This document shows positions 1-5,450 of a stretch of 5,450 bases of DNA, piece after piece. A program made the translations under genes and the position numbers. Source of the stretch: Pseudomonadota bacterium (lineage in GTDB: Bacteria > Pseudomonadota > Gammaproteobacteria > Burkholderiales > Burkholderiaceae_C). The notes beneath the pieces are model-generated. The model saw nothing but the letters and a program-made list of their open reading frames with translations. It was not told where the DNA came from and did no database searches. The stretch covers positions 1 to 5,450 of the forward strand of contig JAFECV010000172.1 in NCBI GenBank assembly GCA_018241985.1, read 5' to 3'. Position 1 is the stretch's first letter. The number at the start of each line of letters is the position of its first letter.

Positions 1-303
1 CCAAGCCCACACGCCGCTGAAGCGACCTCGCAGAATCGCAACCGAGATGTGCTGCCCGCGCAACGTCACCAATGGAAACGCCGAGAAGATGAAAATCGCC
101 ATCGCGAACATCACGAGTTCGGCACTGCCGGTGATCGGGTTATGCAGCCAGTAGCGCATGAACACGTCGACCAACGTCAGAAGCATGATGAACATCAGTG
201 TCGCGGCGCACATCCCCCGCAAGACCAGGTCGCAGATCCCGATCGCTCCGCCCGGCGCCACATCGACGGGACTAGGTGGCGCCGGAAGATGGCCGGCCTT
301 CAT
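1..303 (-). CDS. TRAP transporter small permease (DctQ family), C-terminal part outside window
   Basis: This is the small membrane subunit of a tripartite ATP-independent periplasmic (TRAP) transporter. In this family it sits in the inner membrane with the large DctM subunit and helps couple import to the sodium or proton gradient. The reading frame was translated by hand from ATG 303-301 and stays open for 101 codons to the left edge. A cytoplasmic leader of about 22 residues is followed by a first hydrophobic helix (about residues 24-46) and the family signature DVFMRYWLHNPITGSAELV (about 45-63). A second helix follows (about 62-80), then RGQHISV, the usual loop after helix 2. Full-length members are roughly 160-200 aa, so about half is missing. 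Its ATG overlaps the TGA of the upstream binding-protein gene in an ATGA junction, which implies translational coupling. A dctM-type large permease gene is expected just beyond position 1. Family assignment is firm; substrate is unknown. Confidence 0.9.
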   Translation of the reverse strand, partial: MKAGHLPAPPSPVDVAPGGAIGICDLVLRGMCAATLMFIMLLTLVDVFMRYWLHNPITGSAELVMFAMAIFIFSAFPLVTLRGQHISVAILRGRFSGVWAW

Positions 304-1325
304 TTGCTGCCGCTCGCCGATTGTTCGCGGTAGTAGGCAAACGCTGCTTGGCCGTCGATTCCACGCGCTTTCGCCATGGCGAGCCATTCAGCAGTCATTT
401 TGTCGGCGCCCTTCTTTAGTTCAGCAACGAGCTGCGGCGGCGCAGGCAAATACTTGAGCCCCTCCTTAGCCGCCTGCGCGTGCGCCGCCGCTTCGACCTC
501 GTCGAAGGCTGCCATGCGGTCGGCGAAAGCCTCGCCCGACAGCTTGGTGATGATGTCGCGGTCCTGAGGCGAAAGCGACTCCCACTTCTGGCGGTTCAGG
601 ATCAGCGAAAACGATGGTGTGGAAATGCCGCCAGGAACAATCGTCGCACTCTTCGCGTAGCGAATCACCTTGAACGCCTCTGCGTGCATGTCCGGGATGC
701 CGACAAATCCGTCGACCATGCCGCCCGCGACGATTTCACTCATCTTCGCCGCCGGGGTAGAGACCACACCCGCCCCAGCCATCGCCATCAGCTTGGCGGG
801 CACACCAGGCAATGCCCAGATCTTTACGCCGCGAATATCGTTGCCGGACTCGATCGGTCCTTTGAGGCTATAGATGTGCCCGGTCGGTATCACCATCAAC
901 GCCAACAGGTGTACGTCCTTGTACTCACTGGCCGGCTTGAAATACTTCTCATAGGTCCGCCAGAACGCGACCGAGTTAGCGCGCGCGCTTGTACCGAGAA
1001 ACGGCAGCTGCGGCATCTGCATCAACTTGAGCTGGTTGGGCACGGTCCCGTTGAAGAAATAGGCGCCATCGACGACACCGTTGCGCACGGAGTTCCAGAG
1101 CTGGTCGGGCGCAGCCACACTGGTTGGCGGGATCTGTACCCTGACGCGGCCCGCGGTGGCCTTTTCCACCGCTTCGGCCCAAGGCTTGAGCACCTTGGTG
1201 TTCATCGGATCCTGTGCCGGCAGGAATGCGTTGATGACCAGCGTGGTGTCGGCACGCGCCGGTCCCGCCCCCAATGCCACCGTTGCGGCCAATGCAGCCG
1301 AGATGAAGAGCCGTCGATGAAGCAT
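300..1325 (-). CDS. TRAP transporter periplasmic substrate-binding protein (DctP family)
   Basis: This is the periplasmic receptor that captures the substrate and delivers it to the DctQM permease. I start it at ATG 1325 (341 aa) rather than the in-frame TTG at 1340, because a good AGGAG lies 6 nt upstream of the ATG. The N-terminus is a typical Sec signal peptide: HRR, a hydrophobic core (about residues 6-20), then a GPARA site with likely cleavage after Ala25. The mature protein (about 316 aa) has normal family length. Family landmarks are the P-N-Q-L-K-L-M-Q-M-P-Q-L-P-F block (96-109), GVKIWALPG (166-174), the GGMVDGFVG block (201-209) and a helical C-terminus. In characterised members such as SiaP, the position of Trp170 is an arginine that binds the substrate carboxylate; here it is Trp. 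This suggests an atypical ligand. The gene follows the sulfatase-like gene by 30 nt and overlaps the small permease gene. Family is certain; ligand is not. Confidence 0.93.
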   Translation of the reverse strand: MLHRRLFISAALAATVALGAGPARADTTLVINAFLPAQDPMNTKVLKPWAEAVEKATAGRVRVQIPPTSVAAPDQLWNSVRNGVVDGAYFFNGTVPNQLKLMQMPQLPFLGTSARANSVAFWRTYEKYFKPASEYKDVHLLALMVIPTGHIYSLKGPIESGNDIRGVKIWALPGVPAKLMAMAGAGVVSTPAAKMSEIVAGGMVDGFVGIPDMHAEAFKVIRYAKSATIVPGGISTPSFSLILNRQKWESLSPQDRDIITKLSGEAFADRMAAFDEVEAAAHAQAAKEGLKYLPAPPQLVAELKKGADKMTAEWLAMAKARGIDGQAAFAYYREQSASGSK

Positions 1326-1331
1326 GATTGT

Positions 1332-1336
1332 CTCCT
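1332..1336 (-). promoter_or_regulatory. Ribosome binding site of the TRAP binding-protein gene
   Basis: The minus strand reads AGGAG, then ACAATC, then ATG (1325-1323). A near-consensus Shine-Dalgarno with a 6-nt spacer decides the start in favour of this ATG. The alternative in-frame TTG at 1340-1338 lies upstream of this motif and would put it inside the gene. It is the strongest ribosome binding site in the window. That is consistent with the binding protein being needed in excess over the other products. Confidence 0.8.
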
Positions 1337-1355
1337 GCAATATTCAAGTGAACGA

Positions 1356-2951
1356 TTACCAGACACCGATCTGGATACCGGTCTCGACTTCACGTCGGTT
1401 CCACTGCTCGATATCGTCGTAGGCGATTGTCGAAAAGCGCTTGCGCTGACGCAGCCAGTCGAAAAGGCGCTGCGCCATTTCTTCCCTGATGCCCGCATGG
1501 GCCGGGTCGGTGCCGAGATCGACGTATTCGTCGGGATCTGCAGCAAGGTCGAACAGCTGTGGCCGTAGCCCTTCGTAGTGGATGTACTTCCACTGCTCCG
1601 TGCGCATCATCGTCATCAGACAGCCATCGACCGGTCGACCGGTCGGAAGCCGTACTGCATCACGAAAGGCATAGCTGTTCTCGCTGAATACAGCGCCGCG
1701 CCAGCCGTTCGCGTCGGCACCGTGCAACAACGGTTCGAGTGACCGGCCTTCGAGCCACTCAGGAGCACCGGGCAATCCAAGCGCATCCAGAAACGTCGGC
1801 AACAGGTCGATGGACTCAACCAGCGCGTCGATCATGCGGCCGCGCGTGACATTCGCCTGCTCGCGCGGATCGACGACGATCATCGGCACGCGCACGATCG
1901 TGTCGTGGAACAGTTCCTTTTCGCCAAGGCCGTGGTCGCCGAGGTAGTCGCCATGGTCGCTGGTGAAAACGATCAGCGTGTCGCGGTCGATCCCACGCTC
2001 GCGCAGAAAGTCGAACAACTGCCCGAGATGGTCGTCGATCTGCTTGATCAGCCCCATGTAGGCCGGGATCACCGTTTCGCGCACTTCGGACCGGCGAAAG
2101 CTGATGCTCGGCGCTGTGTTGCGAAAGCCGCTGAGCACGGGGTGCAGATTCTCGTCTTCGCGTGGATCGCGGCGCACCGGCAATATGTCCTTTGGCCCGT
2201 ACAGCGCGTGGTAAGGAGCCGGAGCGACATAGGGCCAGTGCGGTTTGATGAATGACAGATGCAACACCCAGGGCTGCTCGCCGCATTCGTTGATGAATTC
2301 CATCGCGCGACGCGTCATGTAAGCGGTCTCGCTGTGCTCCTCGGCGACGCGTGCGGATCGCCCCGCCCAGCGCAATTCCCAACCCGACAGCACGCGCCCG
2401 TCGGCATCGATGCCCGAGTTGGCATAGTCATGCCACGGGTTGTCGCCGGGATAGCCGTGCTGGCGCAGGTAGTCGCAGTAGCGATTGCCCTCGACCTTGA
2501 ACCCTGGCGGCCAGATACCGTCGTCGCGCTCGTACGGCTCGAAGCCGCCTTCCATCGCCAGTTGTCCCAGGCCCCGGCCAACGTCGAGTCCGAGCCGACG
2601 TGCACCTTGAACATCAGCCTCGACGTGGGTCTTGCCGACCACTGCACATCGCACGCCGTGCGGACGCAGATGATCCCCGAGCGTTTTCTGCCCAACTGAC
2701 AACGGAACGAAGTTCCACACCGAGCCGTGGCTGGAAACGTACCGGCCGGTATAGGTCGACATGCGCGAAGCCCCGCAGACCGGACCCTGCACATAAGCCT
2801 GCGTGAAGCGCACGCCTCGCTTGGCGAGCGCATCCAGATGCGGCGTCTGCAGGGTGGGATGCCCGGCGCAGGACAGGTAGTCCCAGCGCAACTGGTCGGC
2901 CATGATGAAAAGTACGTTGCGCAAGGGCGGCGCTGAGGTCGGTGCGTTCAT
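1356..2951 (-). CDS. Type I sulfatase / phosphonate monoester hydrolase-like enzyme, cytoplasmic
   Basis: This is a formylglycine-dependent hydrolase of the alkaline phosphatase superfamily. Relatives cleave sulfate monoesters, or phosphonate monoesters and phosphodiesters. From ATG 2951 it has 531 aa, a usual length. Visible features are NVLFIMADQ with metal-ligand Asp19, the formylglycine site C59-G-A-S-R63 followed by STYTGR, GKTH (Lys107, His109), KPHWPY (His238), the metal-binding SDHG (Asp332, His333), Lys345, and a C-terminal IGVW ending. All catalytic positions expected of an active enzyme are present. There is no signal peptide or membrane segment, so it should act on imported substrate. 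In-frame starts at 2981 (ATG) and 2993 (TTG) would overlap the aldehyde dehydrogenase gene and add non-conserved residues. The chosen ATG has only a weak GGACGG 7 nt upstream and leaves a 19-nt gap. The Lys-x-His pair resembles arylsulfatases more than phosphonate monoester hydrolases. Substrate is unproven; its position suggests an aryl sulfate or aryl phospho-ester. Confidence 0.88.
   Translation of the reverse strand: MNAPTSAPPLRNVLFIMADQLRWDYLSCAGHPTLQTPHLDALAKRGVRFTQAYVQGPVCGASRMSTYTGRYVSSHGSVWNFVPLSVGQKTLGDHLRPHGVRCAVVGKTHVEADVQGARRLGLDVGRGLGQLAMEGGFEPYERDDGIWPPGFKVEGNRYCDYLRQHGYPGDNPWHDYANSGIDADGRVLSGWELRWAGRSARVAEEHSETAYMTRRAMEFINECGEQPWVLHLSFIKPHWPYVAPAPYHALYGPKDILPVRRDPREDENLHPVLSGFRNTAPSISFRRSEVRETVIPAYMGLIKQIDDHLGQLFDFLRERGIDRDTLIVFTSDHGDYLGDHGLGEKELFHDTIVRVPMIVVDPREQANVTRGRMIDALVESIDLLPTFLDALGLPGAPEWLEGRSLEPLLHGADANGWRGAVFSENSYAFRDAVRLPTGRPVDGCLMTMMRTEQWKYIHYEGLRPQLFDLAADPDEYVDLGTDPAHAGIREEMAQRLFDWLRQRKRFSTIAYDDIEQWNRREVETGIQIGVW
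1628..1645. repeat. Perfect 18-bp palindrome inside the sulfatase-like gene
   Basis: The sequence CGACCGGTCGACCGGTCG is its own reverse complement and is also two and a quarter copies of an 8-bp unit. It lies within coding sequence and encodes part of PTGRPVDG (about residues 437-443). It is probably a by-product of G+C-rich codon use for Pro-Thr-Gly-Arg-Pro-Val. No function can be assigned. Confidence 0.5.
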
Positions 2952-2970
2952 CGCCGGACCGTCCGCGCCT

Positions 2971-4482
2971 TCAGCGCGCATACCACGGCGCAACCTGTGC
3001 GTCGATGTTGACCCACACGCTCTTCACCTGCGTGTACTCGCGCATCACCTCGAACCCCATCTCCCGGCCGTAGCCGCTCAGGCCGACGCCGCCGAATGGC
3101 GAGCCGGGGTTGACGCGCTTGTACGTGTTGATCCACACCATGCCCGCGTGCAGGTCGCGCGCGAACCTGTGGGCGCGCTGGATGTTGCAGGTCCACAGGC
3201 CGGAGCCAAGGCCGTAGTCGGTGCCGTTCGCGATCGCCAGCGCTTCGTCGTCGGTCTTGAAGGTCAGCGCGGTGACGAACGGGCCGAACACCTCTTCCTG
3301 CGCGACACGGTCCTTGTAGTCGCGCGCCTTGACGATCGTGGGTTCGACGTAGCAGCCGGCAGCCAGCGCGGGGTCTGCGGGCGCTTTACCTCCGGCAACG
3401 ACAGCGCCGCCCTGCTCTTTCGCGACCTCGACATACGACAGCACACGATCGCGGTGCTGCGCACTGGTCAGAGGCCCCATCTCGGTCCGCTCGTCCAGCG
3501 GATTGCCGAGGCGGATGCTCTTCGCGAGCGCGGCGAAGCGCTCGAGAAACTCGTCGGCAATCCGCTCGTGCAGCATCAGCCGCGACCCCGCGATGCAGGC
3601 CTGGCCCTGGTTGTGGAAGATCGCGAAAGCACTGCCGTTGACCGCGGCCGCGAGGTTGGCGTCGTCGAAGACGATGTTCGGCCCCTTGCCGCCGAGTTCG
3701 AGCTGCACCTTCTTCAGGTTGCCGGCGCTCGCCTGCACGATGCGCCGGCCGGTGGCCGTGCTGCCGGTGAAGGCGATCTTTGCGATGCGCGGATGCTCGG
3801 CGATGTATTGACCCGCGACGTTGCCGAGGCCCGGCACGATGTTGACCACGCCATCGGGCAGGCCGGCCTCGCGCATCAGTTCGGCGATCTTCAGCGTCGT
3901 CAGCGGCGTGATTTCCGCGGGCTTGAGCACGATGCAGTTGCCGGCGGCCAGCGCCGGCGCCATCTTCCAGCTGGTGAACATCAGCGGAAAGTTCCACGGC
4001 ACCACCTGGCCGACGATGCCCACCGGCTCGCGCAGCAGGTAGTTGAGGAACCCCGCCTCGACCGGCACGACGTCGCCCAGCACCTTGTCGGCCATGCCGC
4101 CGAAGTAGCGGAAGCACTCGGCGGTGCGCGGCACGTCCAGCGTGCGGGTGTCGCGCAGCGGATGACCGGTGTCGAGCGACTCCAGCCGCGCCAGATCGCC
4201 ACCATTGGCCTCGATCAGGTCGGCGAGCCTGAGCAAAATCCGCCCCCGGTCGGCCGCAGCCATGCGGCTCCACGCGGGAAGCGCCGCCTCGGCCGCAGCC
4301 ACCGCGCGGTCGACGTCCTCGCGGCCCGCCATCGCCACCTCGGCGATCGTCGAGTTGTCGTGCGGGTTCAGCGTGGCCAGGGTCTGGCCGTCCGCGGCAT
4401 CGACGAAGCGCCCGCCGATGAACAATTGGTGCCTGATCGGCGTGCGCAGCCCCGCCGCGGCCTGGATATCCGCGAGATTCAT
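2971..4482 (-). CDS. NAD-type aldehyde dehydrogenase, probable 4-hydroxymuconic semialdehyde dehydrogenase
   Basis: This is a cytoplasmic aldehyde dehydrogenase superfamily enzyme of 503 aa, oxidising an aldehyde to a carboxylate. The core is complete. It has VPWNF with oxyanion Asn164, LKPAE with Lys187 and Glu190 (Glu here usually means NAD preference), and FTGSTATG (238-245) at the dinucleotide. It also has LELGG with general-base Glu262, GQACIAGSR with nucleophile Cys296, and EEVFGPF with Glu397 and Phe399. From sequence alone it resembles betaine-aldehyde-type enzymes and the substrate could not be named. Its place 22 nt downstream of the hydroquinone dioxygenase subunit gene matches pnpD-pnpE and hapD-hapE order. 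There the enzyme converts 4-hydroxymuconic semialdehyde to maleylacetate. That assignment is inferred from context. The start ATG 4482-4480 has a CGGAG about 9 nt upstream. Family is certain; the specific substrate is likely but unproven. Confidence 0.93.
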   Translation of the reverse strand: MNLADIQAAAGLRTPIRHQLFIGGRFVDAADGQTLATLNPHDNSTIAEVAMAGREDVDRAVAAAEAALPAWSRMAAADRGRILLRLADLIEANGGDLARLESLDTGHPLRDTRTLDVPRTAECFRYFGGMADKVLGDVVPVEAGFLNYLLREPVGIVGQVVPWNFPLMFTSWKMAPALAAGNCIVLKPAEITPLTTLKIAELMREAGLPDGVVNIVPGLGNVAGQYIAEHPRIAKIAFTGSTATGRRIVQASAGNLKKVQLELGGKGPNIVFDDANLAAAVNGSAFAIFHNQGQACIAGSRLMLHERIADEFLERFAALAKSIRLGNPLDERTEMGPLTSAQHRDRVLSYVEVAKEQGGAVVAGGKAPADPALAAGCYVEPTIVKARDYKDRVAQEEVFGPFVTALTFKTDDEALAIANGTDYGLGSGLWTCNIQRAHRFARDLHAGMVWINTYKRVNPGSPFGGVGLSGYGREMGFEVMREYTQVKSVWVNIDAQVAPWYAR

Positions 4483-4504
4483 GATGGTTGGCTCCGGGTT
4501 GCGC

Positions 4505-5450
4505 TCAGAACGTCACCGGAACTTCCGGCGCCTCGCCCTTCTGGATTTCGTAGACCAGATTGGGCGATCCGTTCTCCCACACCAGCAGCATCGAGCGCTT
4601 CGGGCTGTAGCCCTGGTGGCGGCAGTACGCCGGCATCGCGGCCATGTCACCGGCCTTCATGATGACGCGCGCCAGTGGCTTGCCCGTATCCTTGTGGGCA
4701 CAGTCCCAGTCGATTTCGTCGGTCATCTGGAAGAACCACTCGACGCGGTCGTTGCCGTGAATGATCGGCAGAATGTGTTCTTCCGTCGTGGGGCACATGT
4801 AGCTGTACTTGACCACCGAGGTGAACGACGGGTTCCAAGTCACCTGCGAGCGGCTGAGGAAGCCGAACAGATTGAACGCGTGCACCTCGTTCTCGAAGCC
4901 CGGCTCGGGGTGCAGTTCGGGCTGATCCTGCGGCACGTCCGCGAAGGCGCGATTGACCGGCGCGCCGCGGGCGTCGGTGCGCAGCGGCAGATCGTCCTTC
5001 ATGCCGACGCAGCGTTTGGCCAGTTCGCGCGCCCGCGTGACCGCGGCGGTGTTGTTGCCGTGCTTGCGGCCGTAGGGGCTGCCGGTTTCCTGCGGCGCGG
5101 CGAACGGGTCGAAGCCTTCGTTGGTCCAATCGTCGAGCATCTGCTTGAAGGTCTCGCCGATCTGCTCGGTGGGAAAGTTCTGCAGCAGGTCGACACCCGC
5201 CTCCTTCATCGTCGCGTTGTACGAACCGGCAAAGAAGTCGACCGTCTTGTAATGGTTGACCGTGCCGAGGACGTGATCGAAATTGACCCAGCCGTAGAAG
5301 AAGCCCCAGGCCACGTCGCGCATCAGCGCGCGCAGGTAGGCACCCGCGTCCATCGTGTGGCTGAGCTTGCGGCCGTCGCGCGTCGTCCACTCGACATGCG
5401 CGAAGTACTCGTCGCGCCTGAAATGAAAGGCGCCGAGCGTGAAATTCCTG
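4505..5450 (-). CDS. Hydroquinone 1,2-dioxygenase large subunit (PnpD/HapD type), N-terminus outside window
   Basis: This is the iron-binding subunit of the two-component hydroquinone 1,2-dioxygenase, which opens hydroquinone between C1 and C2 to give 4-hydroxymuconic semialdehyde. The frame is open from the right edge (codon 1 at 5449) through 314 codons to TGA 4507-4505. Met33 (5353) is an internal methionine, because coherent protein (FTLGAFHFRRDEYF) continues upstream of it. The key evidence is HGNDRVEWFF, giving His231, Asn233 and Glu237, followed by His278 in YCRHQGY. Published PnpD ligands, as I recall them, are His256, Asn258, Glu262 and His303: the same residues with the same 47-residue spacing. 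The offset of 25 implies about 25 missing N-terminal residues and a full length near 339 aa, normal for this subunit. The small-subunit gene (pnpC/hapC type) is expected beyond 5450. The aldehyde dehydrogenase gene follows after 22 nt. Ring substitution tolerated by this enzyme cannot be read from sequence. Confidence 0.85.
   Translation of the reverse strand, partial: RNFTLGAFHFRRDEYFAHVEWTTRDGRKLSHTMDAGAYLRALMRDVAWGFFYGWVNFDHVLGTVNHYKTVDFFAGSYNATMKEAGVDLLQNFPTEQIGETFKQMLDDWTNEGFDPFAAPQETGSPYGRKHGNNTAAVTRARELAKRCVGMKDDLPLRTDARGAPVNRAFADVPQDQPELHPEPGFENEVHAFNLFGFLSRSQVTWNPSFTSVVKYSYMCPTTEEHILPIIHGNDRVEWFFQMTDEIDWDCAHKDTGKPLARVIMKAGDMAAMPAYCRHQGYSPKRSMLLVWENGSPNLVYEIQKGEAPEVPVTF

Noticed and set aside
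1338..1340. TTG as start of the TRAP receptor gene (346 aa)
   Set aside because: It lies upstream of the AGGAG motif, which is ideally placed for the ATG at 1325. The ATG also gives a standard signal peptide.
1326..1355. Possible promoter or terminator between the sulfatase-like gene and the TRAP genes
   Set aside because: Only 30 nt are available. I see the ribosome binding site but no hairpin with a T-run and no convincing -35/-10 pair.
480..1568. A 362-codon plus-strand open frame
   Set aside because: It is antisense to the TRAP receptor and crosses the gap into the sulfatase-like gene. The translation has no domain and an Arg/His/Asp-heavy composition. The minus-strand genes explain the sequence.
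1816..2382. A 188-codon minus-strand frame inside the sulfatase-like gene
   Set aside because: This is a shifted frame of a gene whose own frame carries the complete motif set. The gene is continuous from 2951 to 1356, so there is no frameshift to explain.
1356..4482. A choline-sulfate to glycine betaine module (choline sulfatase plus betaine aldehyde dehydrogenase)
   Set aside because: The dehydrogenase resembles betaine-aldehyde-type enzymes and a sulfatase is adjacent. However, no choline dehydrogenase is present and the upstream partner is a hydroquinone dioxygenase subunit, which fits the aromatic pathway better.
2902..4662. A 586-codon plus-strand open frame
   Set aside because: It lies wholly antisense to the aldehyde dehydrogenase, which has all its catalytic motifs, and to parts of its neighbours. 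The translation is rich in Arg, His, Ala and Asp with no recognisable domain, as expected for an antisense shadow frame in G+C-rich DNA.

Overview
The window is a high-GC stretch in which all five genes read on the minus strand, head to tail, with gaps of 30 nt or less or with overlap. That layout is an operon or the interior of one. Gene content (a DctPQM-type TRAP transporter, a two-subunit-type hydroquinone dioxygenase, a formylglycine-type sulfatase) and composition suggest a proteobacterium, most likely a Burkholderiales-like beta- or a Rhizobiales-like alphaproteobacterium. Genus cannot be determined from this window.

In order of transcription (right to left): (1) 4505-5450, the large subunit of a PnpCD/HapCD-type hydroquinone 1,2-dioxygenase, missing about 25 N-terminal residues at the right edge; (2) 2971-4482, an NAD-type aldehyde dehydrogenase in the position normally held by 4-hydroxymuconic semialdehyde dehydrogenase (PnpE/HapE); (3) 1356-2951, a type I sulfatase / phosphonate monoester hydrolase-like enzyme with a C-G-A-S-R formylglycine site and no signal peptide; (4) 300-1325, a periplasmic TRAP substrate-binding protein (DctP family) with a clear signal peptide; (5) 1-303, the N-terminal 101 residues of the TRAP small permease (DctQ family), cut off by the left edge. 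No RNA gene, mobile element, CRISPR array, clear promoter or terminator was seen. No gene-free stretch exceeds about 30 nt.

Read together, the genes suggest an uptake-and-degradation route. The TRAP system imports an aromatic ester. The cytoplasmic sulfatase-like hydrolase releases a phenol, which would be hydroquinone or a close analogue. The dioxygenase cleaves the ring to 4-hydroxymuconic semialdehyde, and the aldehyde dehydrogenase oxidises this to maleylacetate. The two pathway enzymes follow the order known from p-nitrophenol and 4-hydroxyacetophenone clusters. Their coupling to a sulfatase and a TRAP transporter is the unusual part, and it is an inference from gene order. A substitution of the usual substrate-carboxylate-binding arginine by tryptophan in the TRAP binding protein fits a substrate that is not a simple carboxylate.
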